32,066 bases of DNA from Elusimicrobiaceae bacterium (GCA_017468055.1 JAFUJU010000004.1:1-32066); one strand, 5' to 3'. Shown: positions 16,507-25,088, numbered from the stretch's first letter. A program made the numbers and translations. The notes: generated from the sequence alone by a model not told the origin.

Positions 16507-17340
16507 TTACCGAATATACTCGGTAATTCTAAGACTTAAATCTTTACTGGGAACGGAATGCGTCAGTGCACCGGAAGAGATAACATCCGGCTTGGCCTGG
16601 CAATAAGCGGCCAAATTCTCTTTTGTAATACCGCCTGAAATCTCTACCAAAGCGCGGCCGGCTATGAACTGCACAGCTTCCGCCGCTTGGGCCGGTGTCA
16701 TATTATCCAACATGATGATATCCGCTCCGGCTTGTAAGGCTTCGGTAATCTCTTGCGTATTAGTCACTTCCACTTCTATTTTGGGTGTATGTCCGATGGC
16801 ATCTTTGATTCGGCGGACTGCCGCTGTAATAGAGCCGGCGGCCGCAATGTGATTATCCTTAATCATCACGCTGTCTGCCAAAGACATACGGTGATTGCGG
16901 GCGCCTCCGCAACGTACGGCATATTTATCTAATTTACGCATACCCGGTTGGCTTTTGCGCGTATCCACCATCATCACGCCGTAGGCTTGGGCAATTTCGG
17001 CATATTCACGGCTGGCGGTGGCGATGCCGCTCATGCGTTGCATAAAATTAAGTGCCGTTCGCTCCCCTTTTAAAATACTCAAAGTGGCTCCTTCCAACTC
17101 CAACACTTTTTCCCCTTTTTTTACCAAATCACCGTCTTTTTTCAAGGGCGTAAAGAGCAACGTTTCATCTACATACCAAAACGTCTGACGGGCAATATCC
17201 ATACCGCTTAACACCAGGTCTTCTTTCGCCACAATTATGGCACGGGCCCGATTCTGCGCAGTGAAAATATTATCGGAAGTAATATCTCCAAGTCCCAAAT
17301 CTTCTTCAATAGCTAACTGTATAATTTTTTCTATGATCAT
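16507..17340 (-). CDS. nadC: Nicotinate-nucleotide pyrophosphorylase (carboxylating)
   Basis: 277 residues, the usual family length. NadC converts quinolinate and PRPP to nicotinate mononucleotide, CO2 and pyrophosphate. Diagnostic segments are EDLGLGDITS at the N-terminus, ERTALNFMQRMSGIAT, DTRKSQPGMRKLDKYAVRCGG and HRMSLADSVMIKDNH, followed by EVEVTN, MLDNM and ISGGI. The ATG overlaps the nadA stop as ATGA, a sign of translational coupling in one operon. Confidence 0.96.
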   Translation of the reverse strand: MIIEKIIQLAIEEDLGLGDITSDNIFTAQNRARAIIVAKEDLVLSGMDIARQTFWYVDETLLFTPLKKDGDLVKKGEKVLELEGATLSILKGERTALNFMQRMSGIATASREYAEIAQAYGVMMVDTRKSQPGMRKLDKYAVRCGGARNHRMSLADSVMIKDNHIAAAGSITAAVRRIKDAIGHTPKIEVEVTNTQEITEALQAGADIIMLDNMTPAQAAEAVQFIAGRALVEISGGITKENLAAYCQAKPDVISSGALTHSVPSKDLSLRITEYIR

Positions 17341-18383
17341 TTGCTTAACTCAAACATTTTTTGTAAAGATTTTTTGGCCCCTTCTATCACGCTTTCAGGC
17401 AAGCTAACCACCTGCTCCGGTTGCGGCTCCAGCAAAGCCTGAAAGGTATTTTCCAACGTGTTTTGCTTCATATACCGGCAAGTACCAAAAGGCCAAATAA
17501 ATTGTTTATCTGCGAATGCCGCTTCTAAACGGTTAACCAAACCTTGCTCCGTCAGCATACCAAATGTTTTGGCAGTGCTTCGGGCCACATAGTCCTGCAT
17601 TCCCTGGGTGCTTCCTACGTAATCACACACGGCGCAAACCTCCGCATGACATTCCGGGTGACAAATAACCACAATATCCGGATACGCACTGCGCAATTTC
17701 TCCACATCTGCTACCGTGTACTGCTCATGCACACAACAACTGCCACCGGCCGCTATGATTTTTTTGGGGGTGCCGCGGCGCACTAATTCCAGCTCTATAT
17801 TTTTAGCCATCAATAAATCCGGCACAAAAATCAGTTCCTTAGATGGCAAACGTTGGGCAATATCAAATACATTGCCCGAAGTCACACACACATCACACTC
17901 AGCTTTTACTTCTGCAGAGCTATTTATATAGCATAACACCGGCACCTGCGGATATTCTTTTTTTAGAGCGCGAACCTCTTCGGCAGTGATCGCATCTGCC
18001 AAACTGCAACCGGCTTTACCCGCCGGAATGAGAACCTGCTTGGCAGGGTTTAAAATTTTAGCGGTTTCCGCCATAAACCACACACCGGCAAAAATAATTT
18101 TTTCTGCTGATATATCCTTGGCTTTCAAACTGAGCGCATATGAATCTCCGCTGAAATCAGCTACACCCAAAACCAACTCCGGCACGGTATAAGAATGGGC
18201 TAAAATAACGGCATTTTGTTCTTTTTTGATTTGTCGGATAGAGAGCGTGTAAGGCGCAATTTGCAGACAATCGGCATACGTCCACTTTTTAGCTTGGATA
18301 CGTGATACATAACCCAAAAGCCCATAGAGTCTATGGGCTTCTTGTTCTAAAAGTTCTTTTTTGTCTGCTACCGTAAAAGGCAT
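17337..18383 (-). CDS. nadA: Quinolinate synthase A
   Basis: NadA condenses iminoaspartate with dihydroxyacetone phosphate to give quinolinate, using a [4Fe-4S] cluster. With the start at 18383 the protein has 348 residues. Earlier in-frame starts (18410, 18449) would lie inside the upstream lipoprotein gene, whose stop is one base before this ATG. The three cluster cysteines fit KAGCSLADA, HPECHAEV and GTCRYMKQNTLEN. Substrate-binding motifs ILAHSY, GDSYALS and VTSGN are present. nadC follows with an ATGA overlap. No nadB or aspartate dehydrogenase gene lies in the window. Start choice is moderately certain. Confidence 0.93.
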   Translation of the reverse strand: MPFTVADKKELLEQEAHRLYGLLGYVSRIQAKKWTYADCLQIAPYTLSIRQIKKEQNAVILAHSYTVPELVLGVADFSGDSYALSLKAKDISAEKIIFAGVWFMAETAKILNPAKQVLIPAGKAGCSLADAITAEEVRALKKEYPQVPVLCYINSSAEVKAECDVCVTSGNVFDIAQRLPSKELIFVPDLLMAKNIELELVRRGTPKKIIAAGGSCCVHEQYTVADVEKLRSAYPDIVVICHPECHAEVCAVCDYVGSTQGMQDYVARSTAKTFGMLTEQGLVNRLEAAFADKQFIWPFGTCRYMKQNTLENTFQALLEPQPEQVVSLPESVIEGAKKSLQKMFELSK

Positions 18384-18384
18384 C

Positions 18385-18753
18385 TTAGTAAGAGGCCTCT
18401 TGTGATTCATCGGGCAAAGCTTCCTGATCGGTAACCGGAGCAGAAACATCAGCCGGCATTTGGTTTCCTTCTCCGTCCACCACCGTCTTTTTTACCGCCA
18501 TAGTGCGGGCCGGCTTTTGATTGGTTTGGCGGGTGGAGCTTTTGATATAAGAGGCTCCGCTCACTTGGTCCTCATAAGAGGAAACACGGTCATAACTGTC
18601 ATTAGGGACAATAAGATGATCAAATTCTTGGTCTACAATCTGATACTTGGCATACTGGCCCGTTAATCCCTCAGATTGGGAAGAGGTTTTGTCGGAAGAA
18701 GCACAACCGGCAACACACACACCTAAAACGGCAAACAGAAAAATTTTTCTCAT
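18385..18753 (-). CDS. Small lipoprotein of unknown function
   Basis: 122 residues from the ATG at 18753, which has AGGAG eight bases upstream. The ATG at 18759 is only two bases from that site, too close to use. The signal peptide ends in VAGC, a good lipobox (Cys17), followed by a Ser-rich linker. The rest is polar and low in complexity, with no recognised domain. It is the first gene of the run that continues into nadA, with one base between stop and start. Confidence 0.75.
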   Translation of the reverse strand: MRKIFLFAVLGVCVAGCASSDKTSSQSEGLTGQYAKYQIVDQEFDHLIVPNDSYDRVSSYEDQVSGASYIKSSTRQTNQKPARTMAVKKTVVDGEGNQMPADVSAPVTDQEALPDESQEASY

Positions 18754-18901
18754 ATCCATATCTCCTTTTGAGACAGCATTATCTGTACTAAATACATTGT
18801 ATAAATTATTTTCCGATATATGCCAATATTTTTTCTATGTAATATTTGCTAAAATGAAAAACATATCTTTATTACCTTATGTACAAGCCGGAGTTTATCC
18901 T

Positions 18902-20299
18902 ATGGAACAATTATTGCACTACGTTGACCTTTTGAATGGATTTGTGTGGGGACCGCCCATGATTATTTTAATCTTCGGATTAGGTATTTATTTTACGTTT
19001 AAATTAGGATTTATACAGAAATATACGTTTCGGGCCATTTCCCTTTCCTTGCGTCAAGATGAAGGAGAAGGCACCGTCAGCAGTTTTGCTTCTTTAGCCA
19101 TGATGATCGGTGCCACAGTAGGAACGGGCAGTATTTTGGGGGTTACCACCGCAGTGGCAGAGGGCGGCCCCGGAGCCGTATTTTGGATTGCAGTAGCCGG
19201 TCTTTTTAACTTCGTGATTAAGTATTGCGAATGTACCGCCGCCGTTAAATACCGTGTCCGCAAAGAAGGCGAATACGTAGGCGGCCCGATGTATGTGATG
19301 ATGCGCGTGCTTAAAATGAAGTGGTTAGCCGTTATTTTTGCTATCGGCACGATTTTTATGGCTCTCTCTGCCGGAGCGGCCCTGCAGACCAATTCCATTG
19401 CCGATGTCTTGCGTGAAGGATATAGTATTAACCCTTGGATCGTGGGAGTCATTGTGGCGGTATTGGCCGGAACGGTAACAATCGGCGGAGTCAAAAGAAT
19501 TGCTTCCTACTCTGAATGGTTGGTCCCTATTATGGGTGGGGCTTATTTGTTCATCTCCCTCATCATAGTGATCATGAACTTTAGTCAGCTCCCTCACGCC
19601 CTTTGGCTCATCGTCAGTATGGCTTTTACCGGTAAAGCAGCCGTCGGCGGTGCTGCCGGTGTAACCGTGATGGCTCTGTTTCAAGCGGTTTTAAATGCCA
19701 TGGGAATTGGTGTTTCCAGAAGCGTTATGAGTACGGAAGCGGGCCTAGGCAGCGCCTCTATTGCCGCTTCAGCAGCCCAAACCAAAAGTGCCGTTAAAAT
19801 GGGTATTATTTCTGCCACCTCCGTATTTTGGACGGTGTTTATCTGTGTTTTATCCGGATTAGTGGTGGTAGTGGCGGGAGATTGGCAAAACCCCAATGTA
19901 TTTGCGGCGGACCTTTGTAATAGTGCTTTCAAAACAGTGCCCTATATTGGTACTCCTATTTTAATTTTCTCACTCATCATTTTCTCTTTTACCACCTTAA
20001 TCGGTTGGTCTTATTACGGAGAAAAGGCCTTTCAATTTTTAGGCGGCGGAAAATGGGCCAAAGCATGGCGTATCTTTTACATCGTTGTATGTGTGTTGGG
20101 CGGAGGACTGGGAACCACTTTCTCTCTTGGTTGGACCATTTCTCCCGATGCTTTTGAAGTAGGGCTAAGCACCCGTTTTGCATGGGGGTTGACGGTTTTA
20201 ATGATGACGTTTATGACCTTACCCAACGTGTATATGTTATGGCGTATCCGTCATAAATTACAAAAAGAGACCAAGCGTTATTTACAAAAAATCATGTAA
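18902..20299 (+). CDS. Sodium:alanine/glycine symporter (AGCS family)
   Basis: 465 residues, matching the family. The start at 18902 is chosen because GGAG lies eight bases upstream and the protein then begins with the typical amphipathic helix and WGPPMIILIFGLGIYFT. The frame is open back to 18647, but that part overlaps the opposite-strand lipoprotein and has no signal of its own. Family marks include ATVGTGSILGVTTAVAEGGPGAVFW and MSTEAGLGSASIAASAA. About ten membrane helices are visible. It imports small neutral amino acids with Na+, in keeping with an amino-acid-using fermenter. Confidence 0.93.
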   Translation: MEQLLHYVDLLNGFVWGPPMIILIFGLGIYFTFKLGFIQKYTFRAISLSLRQDEGEGTVSSFASLAMMIGATVGTGSILGVTTAVAEGGPGAVFWIAVAGLFNFVIKYCECTAAVKYRVRKEGEYVGGPMYVMMRVLKMKWLAVIFAIGTIFMALSAGAALQTNSIADVLREGYSINPWIVGVIVAVLAGTVTIGGVKRIASYSEWLVPIMGGAYLFISLIIVIMNFSQLPHALWLIVSMAFTGKAAVGGAAGVTVMALFQAVLNAMGIGVSRSVMSTEAGLGSASIAASAAQTKSAVKMGIISATSVFWTVFICVLSGLVVVVAGDWQNPNVFAADLCNSAFKTVPYIGTPILIFSLIIFSFTTLIGWSYYGEKAFQFLGGGKWAKAWRIFYIVVCVLGGGLGTTFSLGWTISPDAFEVGLSTRFAWGLTVLMMTFMTLPNVYMLWRIRHKLQKETKRYLQKIM

Positions 20300-20300
20300 C

Positions 20301-20328
20301 AAAAAGCCCCGTTCAAGCGGGGCTTTTT
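20301..20328. terminator. Bidirectional terminator, symporter / MscS gene
   Basis: AAAAAGCCCCG, loop TTCAAG and CGGGGCTTTTT between two converging genes. Confidence 0.9.
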
Positions 20329-20333
20329 AATCT

Positions 20334-21611
20334 TTACAGATTTTCTTGATTTGCCTTTGTAAACACCACCCGAGCTGCTTGGTTCACATTTCTTCCGGCG
20401 GGCTGTTGATACGGGAATAAATCAAACTCCGGCATTACGGAATACAGATGATCAAAAACGTCGGATTGAATTCCCTCATATTTTAACCACTCTGTAGTGG
20501 CGGTAAAACAATAAATTTCTAACGGAAGCCCTGCAGTGGTGGGGGCCAGTTGGCGCACCATGCATGTTTGTTTATGGTCAATGGTGGATAAACTGTTAAG
20601 ATAAGCTTCTGCATATTGACGGAAAGTGCCTACATTGGTTAAATGACGGCCGTTTAAGACGCTTTCTTTGTTGCCGTGTTCTTCGTTAAAGGCACGGATT
20701 TCAGCCTCTTTTTCTTTTAAGTATCCCGAAATTAACTTAATTTTTTTCAATCGTTCAAACAAATCTTTATCCAAAAACTTAATGGTTTCCACATCTATAT
20801 TGATAGAGCGTTTAATACGTCTGGCCCCGCTTTGAAACATACCGCTCCAATTTTGAAATGGACGGGAAACCAAATCATACGCCGGAACATTTACCAAAGT
20901 ATTGTCAAAGTTTTGCACCCGTACAGTGGTCAGCGTAATATCTATCACTGTACCGTCGGCTCCGTGAGATTCCATGGTAATCCAGTCTCCTATTTTCAAC
21001 AAATGGTTGCTGGCCAACTGAATACCGGCGGCAAAACCTAAAATGGGATCTTTAAAAATCAGCATGAATACAGCCGCCGCGGCAGACAAACCTGTAATGA
21101 CATACATGGGTTTTTTGCTGATCAGAATAGAAACTATTACCAAGGCGCCCAATAAATAAATAATAATTTTCCCCGCTTGAAACACCCCCCGTAAAGGCAC
21201 ATTGGGGTTCTGCCCGTACATACAATCCAGTACATTAACGGCACTGACAAACAACCACATAAAACAGGCTGCCGCATAAATTCCCGTCACTTTACTCATA
21301 AAAGAAGCAAGGATAGCCCCTTCCAACGGAAGAAAAACCGTGTATAAGTGAATAGCAACCAGCGCCGAAAGAGCATAACCGGCAGCCCCCAAAATTTTGG
21401 ATTTTTCCACTGCTTCCATAAAATGCGGAAATTTTTTACTAAAAAAAGTACGATTAAAAACTAAATGCAGCAGTCCCTTACATATTTTAGACGCCAAATA
21501 TACTAATAAGGCAAACACCAAAATGCCCAAAATTTCTGCCGATAAAGTCTTTGCTCTCTGAGATAAAAAACTGCACGAATCCAGTAAACGCGTCAACCAT
21601 TCTACAAACAT
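20334..21611 (-). CDS. Mechanosensitive channel, MscS superfamily, YbdG-like
   Basis: 425 residues from the ATG at 21611, which has GGAGG just upstream. A longer reading would need a TTG codon. About five membrane segments lie in the first 190 residues. The pore-lining helix and the beta domain follow (KIGDWITMESHGADGTVIDITLTTVRVQNFDNTLVNVP). The C-terminal part with VGTFRQYAEAYLNS, MVRQLAPTTAGLPLEIYCF and TTEWLKYEGIQSDVFDH is characteristic of the YbdG (MscM) branch. These channels release solutes on hypo-osmotic shock or act as osmotic sensors. Confidence 0.92.
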   Translation of the reverse strand: MFVEWLTRLLDSCSFLSQRAKTLSAEILGILVFALLVYLASKICKGLLHLVFNRTFFSKKFPHFMEAVEKSKILGAAGYALSALVAIHLYTVFLPLEGAILASFMSKVTGIYAAACFMWLFVSAVNVLDCMYGQNPNVPLRGVFQAGKIIIYLLGALVIVSILISKKPMYVITGLSAAAAVFMLIFKDPILGFAAGIQLASNHLLKIGDWITMESHGADGTVIDITLTTVRVQNFDNTLVNVPAYDLVSRPFQNWSGMFQSGARRIKRSINIDVETIKFLDKDLFERLKKIKLISGYLKEKEAEIRAFNEEHGNKESVLNGRHLTNVGTFRQYAEAYLNSLSTIDHKQTCMVRQLAPTTAGLPLEIYCFTATTEWLKYEGIQSDVFDHLYSVMPEFDLFPYQQPAGRNVNQAARVVFTKANQENL

Positions 21612-21645
21612 AGCACCTCCCTCTTTTTTTTCTTCCAAAAGTTAC

Positions 21646-21661
21646 TATAATTAAGTGTATG
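21646..21661 (+). promoter_or_regulatory. -10 box adjoining the start codon
   Basis: TATAAT at 21646-21651 ends seven bases before the ATG at 21659, with no Shine-Dalgarno sequence. A leaderless or nearly leaderless transcript is likely. Confidence 0.55.
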
Positions 21662-22534
21662 AAAAAAGTTTTCCTACTGGCAATATACTTTCTTTTGTTA
21701 ACGGCCTGCTATGCGCCGTTAAATAATTCCGGCGTAGCCACCACCAAACCTTGGTTGGATATCCCCGCCAAGAAAACCGATTTTGACGGAAAACAATTTG
21801 ATTCCTGCTATCAATTTCGCCTGAATTTTTCCCCTGCGCAAGCTAAAGAGGCACTGGACGGACAGATTACTTGTATTGACCGTTGTTGTTGGAGAAGTGA
21901 GCAAAAAGAAGTGGTATTAGACTTTAATAAAGATTTTGAAAAAAACTTAAAATATTACGGCCGCGCCGAGAAATATACTCCGGCCAAAATTACCCTTTCC
22001 GTCAGCCATTCCAATTTGGTAAATACCACTTCGGTCAAAGTATCTCCGCAAGGGGCCATTAAAAATAACGGGTTAGTTAAGTTAAAAACACAAACGGTGG
22101 AAGACCCCGTCCGTTTAGCACAAATAGAAAGCCAGGCACGTTTTTTGCAAGCCCGCCACAATGCCGACTTGGCCGATCGGGCCGCCCAACAAGAGGAAAC
22201 CTCCCCCCAATCCCCAGACCCCGCCGCTATACAACGCGCGCAGGATTTATTGCAACGATTGGAAGGAGCAAAAATAGACCGCTACTTTTATAAACTTAAC
22301 AAGGAATACAAAAATAAGGGATATATCTTCCTGCTCAGCCAAAGAATTTTTTCAGCAAAAGAAACAGCCGCAAATACCTACCGCGTTTTTTGCAAAGCCA
22401 AAGTACAAAGCGGCACACAAGCAGAAAATTTACAAAGTCGTACCGTCAGCTGCGGTATTTGGCAAGTCAATTTAGCCTCCGCAACGGCCTCCCCCGTTGA
22501 CGGTGTAGCCCGAAAAATCAAAACTCAAAATTAA
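21659..22534 (+). CDS. Lipoprotein of unknown function
   Basis: 291 residues. The signal peptide ends in LLTAC, a good lipobox (Cys17). The mature part has four closely spaced cysteines (DSC, ITCIDRCCW), a region rich in Gln and Ala that may form a coiled coil (about residues 160-205), and a C-terminal domain with two more cysteines (FCKAKV, VSCGIW). I do not recognise a family. It is transcribed divergently from the MscS gene and ends at a bidirectional terminator. Confidence 0.8.
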   Translation: MKKVFLLAIYFLLLTACYAPLNNSGVATTKPWLDIPAKKTDFDGKQFDSCYQFRLNFSPAQAKEALDGQITCIDRCCWRSEQKEVVLDFNKDFEKNLKYYGRAEKYTPAKITLSVSHSNLVNTTSVKVSPQGAIKNNGLVKLKTQTVEDPVRLAQIESQARFLQARHNADLADRAAQQEETSPQSPDPAAIQRAQDLLQRLEGAKIDRYFYKLNKEYKNKGYIFLLSQRIFSAKETAANTYRVFCKAKVQSGTQAENLQSRTVSCGIWQVNLASATASPVDGVARKIKTQN

Positions 22535-22604
22535 AATATACTGTTTTTAAGATAACATCAAAAAATTTTCTTTCATGATTTATTGTAAAGTTATAGTCAA
22601 ATAA

Positions 22605-22637
22605 AAAAAACCCTCCGAATAAATGGGAGGGTTTTTT
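22605..22637. terminator. Bidirectional terminator between two exported-protein genes
   Basis: AAAAAACCCTCC pairs with GGAGGGTTTTTT around an 8-9 nt loop, between two convergent genes. Confidence 0.9.
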
Positions 22638-22645
22638 AATTAGAT

Positions 22646-23185
22646 TTATTTTTTTCCGGCAGCTTTTGCTGCTTCGTGATTGCGCTGTTTCAGCTTACCC
22701 ATAATTTCGGGAGGAATAATTTTATTAAAACTTCCTTCATCCAAAGCCTTCTGCACTTGGGCGGAACGGGCCTCTGCTTCTTTCTGAGCCGCCATAGGAT
22801 CTTTCATTCCCAATCCACCGGCAGCGCCACCACTTTTGTCGGCCTTGTTTACCGTCAAATCTTTGGACTTTTTATAGCTGGGGCTATAGCTGGGGGCAGC
22901 CGCCGCAGTTTTGGCCGAAGGCGCAGAAGTGGAGGGTTTGAGCGTAGCCGCAGGGGTTTGCCCAGCTTTTCCCCCCTGTAAAAATGCTTCCGTCGCTCCT
23001 CCGGCTGTGAGCGGTTTTTCCACCTTAACCACACTGGCCGGACGATTGACAATTACATTCGTGCGCGGTCTGACTACAGCGGTAGTATCGGTTTTAGGGT
23101 GCGTAACAACCACCGTTGTTTTGGGGTGGGCCAATGCCGGAGCGACCACAACAAAAAGAAAACTCCAAATCAATAAATGTTTCAT
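22646..23185 (-). CDS. Exported protein with N-terminal HPKT-type repeats, unknown function
   Basis: 179 residues from the ATG at 23185, supported by AAGGAG. An upstream ATG in frame (23212) has no RBS and would spoil the signal peptide. Signal peptidase cleavage is expected after APALA. The mature N-terminus is a run of degenerate 9-10 residue units starting with a basic residue plus Pro: HPKTTVVV, HPKTDTTAVV, RPRTNVIV and RPASVVKV. An Ala/Ser/Pro-rich linker and a basic C-terminus (KLKQRNHEAAKAAGKK) follow. No known domain recognised. Confidence 0.78.
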   Translation of the reverse strand: MKHLLIWSFLFVVVAPALAHPKTTVVVTHPKTDTTAVVRPRTNVIVNRPASVVKVEKPLTAGGATEAFLQGGKAGQTPAATLKPSTSAPSAKTAAAAPSYSPSYKKSKDLTVNKADKSGGAAGGLGMKDPMAAQKEAEARSAQVQKALDEGSFNKIIPPEIMGKLKQRNHEAAKAAGKK

Positions 23186-23236
23186 ACGATCTCCTTTTTT
23201 ATAGTATAGCAAAGCCTCTTATTTTTTCAAGGTAGC

Positions 23237-24406
23237 TTACAGACGGAACATTTCTGTTACACGCCCAAAAATACCCGTACACCAAGCAATGGCTAAACCG
23301 TAGTTGCTTACCGGCACACGGGCCGCCGTCAATCGCCGTAATCTGCTTAAAATTTGTTGGCGTGTTACCATGCACCCTCCGCATTGCAAGGCCAACTTGT
23401 AAGCGGACAAATCTGCCGGAAGAGGGTCTAAGTTGGTAATAAAATCAAAATATAATTTTTTTCCCGTTTTCTTCTGCAATAACTGGGGTAGTTTCACGTG
23501 CCCGATATCATCGCACACGTTGACACTGTGCGTGCAGGATTCCAGCACCAACACACGGTCCCCCTCTTGCAAAGTGTCTATTTTTTCCGTTCCCGCCAAA
23601 AACAAATCAAAATCCCCTTTTAAACGGGAAAACAAAATACTAAAGCTGGTCAGGGCAACCGTGGGTGGAACAACGGAGCTAACGTAGGCAAAAGCCTGAG
23701 AATCCGTTACCACCAATTTAGGGGTATGTTTTTTAAGCCAACCTTCCAGCTGCTGCGGTTGAAGGCAAATTCCAACAGCATGGTTATCCAAAAGACCGCG
23801 CAAACTTTGTACCTGCGGCAAAATAAGCCTGCCTTCGGGAGCAGAAGCATCAATCGGCATGACAAACACCACTTCATCCCCCTGCGTGATAAAACCTCCA
23901 AAAATATCATCTTGGGCATAAGCATTTGACGGCATATGGCGGATAATGGCCTCTATTAAATCAGCACTATCCTTGCATTTATTTGAAAATTCAAGCACTT
24001 CCACCCCGTCTATTTTCGAAGAAACGGGCGGAAATAAATCTGCCTTGTTATGTACCCAAAAATAAGGAATGTTTTTTTGTCGCAGTAAAGCGGCCCACTG
24101 CTGTTCATACAGGCCCAAACTTTCACTAAAAACTAAAATAGCCAAATTTACCTGTTCCAAAATTTCTTGGGTCTTGGCCACGCGTTGTGCGCCGAGCACA
24201 GACGCATCATCTATTCCGGCCGTATCAATCAAAGTAACAGGCCCGATGCCTAAGATTTCCATATTTTTTTTGACAGGATCTGTCGTTGTGCCAGCCACAT
24301 CAGCCACAACGGCCGTGTTTTGGCCGGTCAGTGCATTGATGAGCGAGCTTTTACCCACGTTCATTCTGCCAAAAATACCAATATGCGGTCGATTCAGTTT
24401 TACCAT
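23237..24406 (-). CDS. hydF: [FeFe]-hydrogenase H-cluster maturation GTPase HydF
   Basis: 389 residues. HydF is the scaffold on which the 2Fe subcluster of [FeFe]-hydrogenase is assembled before transfer. The N-terminal GTPase domain has GRMNVGKSS (residues 13-21), the G2/G3 region with GTTTDP and DTAGID, and NKAD. The C-terminal cluster domain has ESCTHS near residue 290 and QCGGC near 345. Their spacing fits the HydF CxH...HCxxC signature, except that the His before CGGC is Gln here. hydE, hydG and the hydrogenase genes are not in the window. It starts six bases after a TATAAT without an RBS. Confidence 0.94.
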   Translation of the reverse strand: MVKLNRPHIGIFGRMNVGKSSLINALTGQNTAVVADVAGTTTDPVKKNMEILGIGPVTLIDTAGIDDASVLGAQRVAKTQEILEQVNLAILVFSESLGLYEQQWAALLRQKNIPYFWVHNKADLFPPVSSKIDGVEVLEFSNKCKDSADLIEAIIRHMPSNAYAQDDIFGGFITQGDEVVFVMPIDASAPEGRLILPQVQSLRGLLDNHAVGICLQPQQLEGWLKKHTPKLVVTDSQAFAYVSSVVPPTVALTSFSILFSRLKGDFDLFLAGTEKIDTLQEGDRVLVLESCTHSVNVCDDIGHVKLPQLLQKKTGKKLYFDFITNLDPLPADLSAYKLALQCGGCMVTRQQILSRLRRLTAARVPVSNYGLAIAWCTGIFGRVTEMFRL

Positions 24407-24418
24407 GCCTAGATTATA
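24404..24418 (-). promoter_or_regulatory. -10 box adjoining the hydF start codon
   Basis: On the minus strand TATAAT (24418-24413), then CTAGGC, then the ATG at 24406. No Shine-Dalgarno sequence is present, so a leaderless transcript is likely. Confidence 0.55.
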
Positions 24419-24445
24419 TAAAAAACAAACGCAGGCAAAAACAAA

Positions 24446-24937
24446 TTATCCATCGATGCGATAGTAAACCGTACCATCACCCGAAGTACTCCAAGCCGTG
24501 GATTTCCCCGCCAAAGATTTGCAAACGGACTGTTCTTGCGCAGAAATGCCGCCACATAAAACATAACCGTTGTGCACATTGGTATGAAAAACCAAACTGG
24601 CCTTAGGAAGCCACATAGAAAAATCATACCCATTATGATGGACCGGAGAATTAGCCAGTTTAAACGTTTCCATATTTCCTTCTAATTTATAATTCTCCAA
24701 AGGATATTCCCACCCCATATCTGCTAATTTGGCACATGTACCACCAGCCAAGCGGTCCAACTGGCAAATATCTTTAAAATGTTTTACCACTACCTGCAAC
24801 TGCGTTGCTTTGGATTTCATGACCGCTTTTTGATATTGTGGTAAAGCCACCGCTGAAAGTATGCCGATAATGAGTACGACCACCAATAACTCGATCAATG
24901 TAAAACCGCCCAAATTCGCTCTAGAAACATTTTTCAT
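24446..24937 (-). CDS. Type IV pilin-like protein 2 (PilE/pseudopilin family)
   Basis: 163 residues. The leader is longer than in the other two (MKNVSRANLGG), followed by [14 protein letters not shown] with Glu5 and then PQYQKAVMKSKA. The C-terminal half has CQLDRLAGGTC and ends in LCGGISAQEQSVCKSLAG and TVYYRIDG. The same closing pattern, two cysteines about ten residues apart then SLxG and aromatic residues, is found in pilin 3 and in the fragment at 15078. It lies downstream of a homopolymer-spacer promoter and 39 bases upstream of hydF, and hydF has its own -10. Confidence 0.9.
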   Translation of the reverse strand: MKNVSRANLGGFTLIELLVVVLIIGILSAVALPQYQKAVMKSKATQLQVVVKHFKDICQLDRLAGGTCAKLADMGWEYPLENYKLEGNMETFKLANSPVHHNGYDFSMWLPKASLVFHTNVHNGYVLCGGISAQEQSVCKSLAGKSTAWSTSGDGTVYYRIDG

Positions 24938-25005
24938 ATTCTTTCTCCTTTTTTGCTACATTTTTACTAGCGCAAAAATTGTAGCAAAAAAAAAAAACAA
25001 GTCAA
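24938..25005 (-). promoter_or_regulatory. Pilin 2 promoter with 12-A/T homopolymer spacer
   Basis: TTGACT (25005-25000) and TACAAT (24983-24978) flank a 16-nt spacer with 12 consecutive A/T bases (24986-24997). Positions 24976-25012 are identical to 4394-4430. The leader is shorter than in pilins 1 and 3. An inverted repeat (24956-24985, GCTACA with TGTAGC arms and T5/A5) overlaps the -10 box and the expected transcription start. Confidence 0.8.
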
Positions 25006-25030
25006 GCTTTTTGTTAAGCATGCGCAAAAT

Positions 25031-25061
25031 TTGTCAGCTACACTTTGCATTAATGTATAAT
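25031..25061 (+). promoter_or_regulatory. Promoter of the ispA-dxs-LOG operon
   Basis: TATAAT at 25056-25061 with TTGTCA at 25031-25036 (19-nt spacer, longer than ideal). GAGGTG six bases before the ATG at 25089 is the ribosome binding site. Confidence 0.45.
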
Positions 25062-25088
25062 AAGAGATATACCCTTTTAGAGGTGATT

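Noticed and set aside
18647..18901. An 85-codon N-terminal extension of the AGCS symporter
   Set aside because: It overlaps the opposite-strand lipoprotein start, has no RBS at its ATG, and the family begins at the 18902 start, which has GGAG upstream.
24861..25088. A 76-codon N-terminal extension of the prenyltransferase
   Set aside because: It runs antisense through the pilin 2 start and promoter, including a Lys run from the poly-A tract. The ATG at 25089 has a good RBS and promoter.
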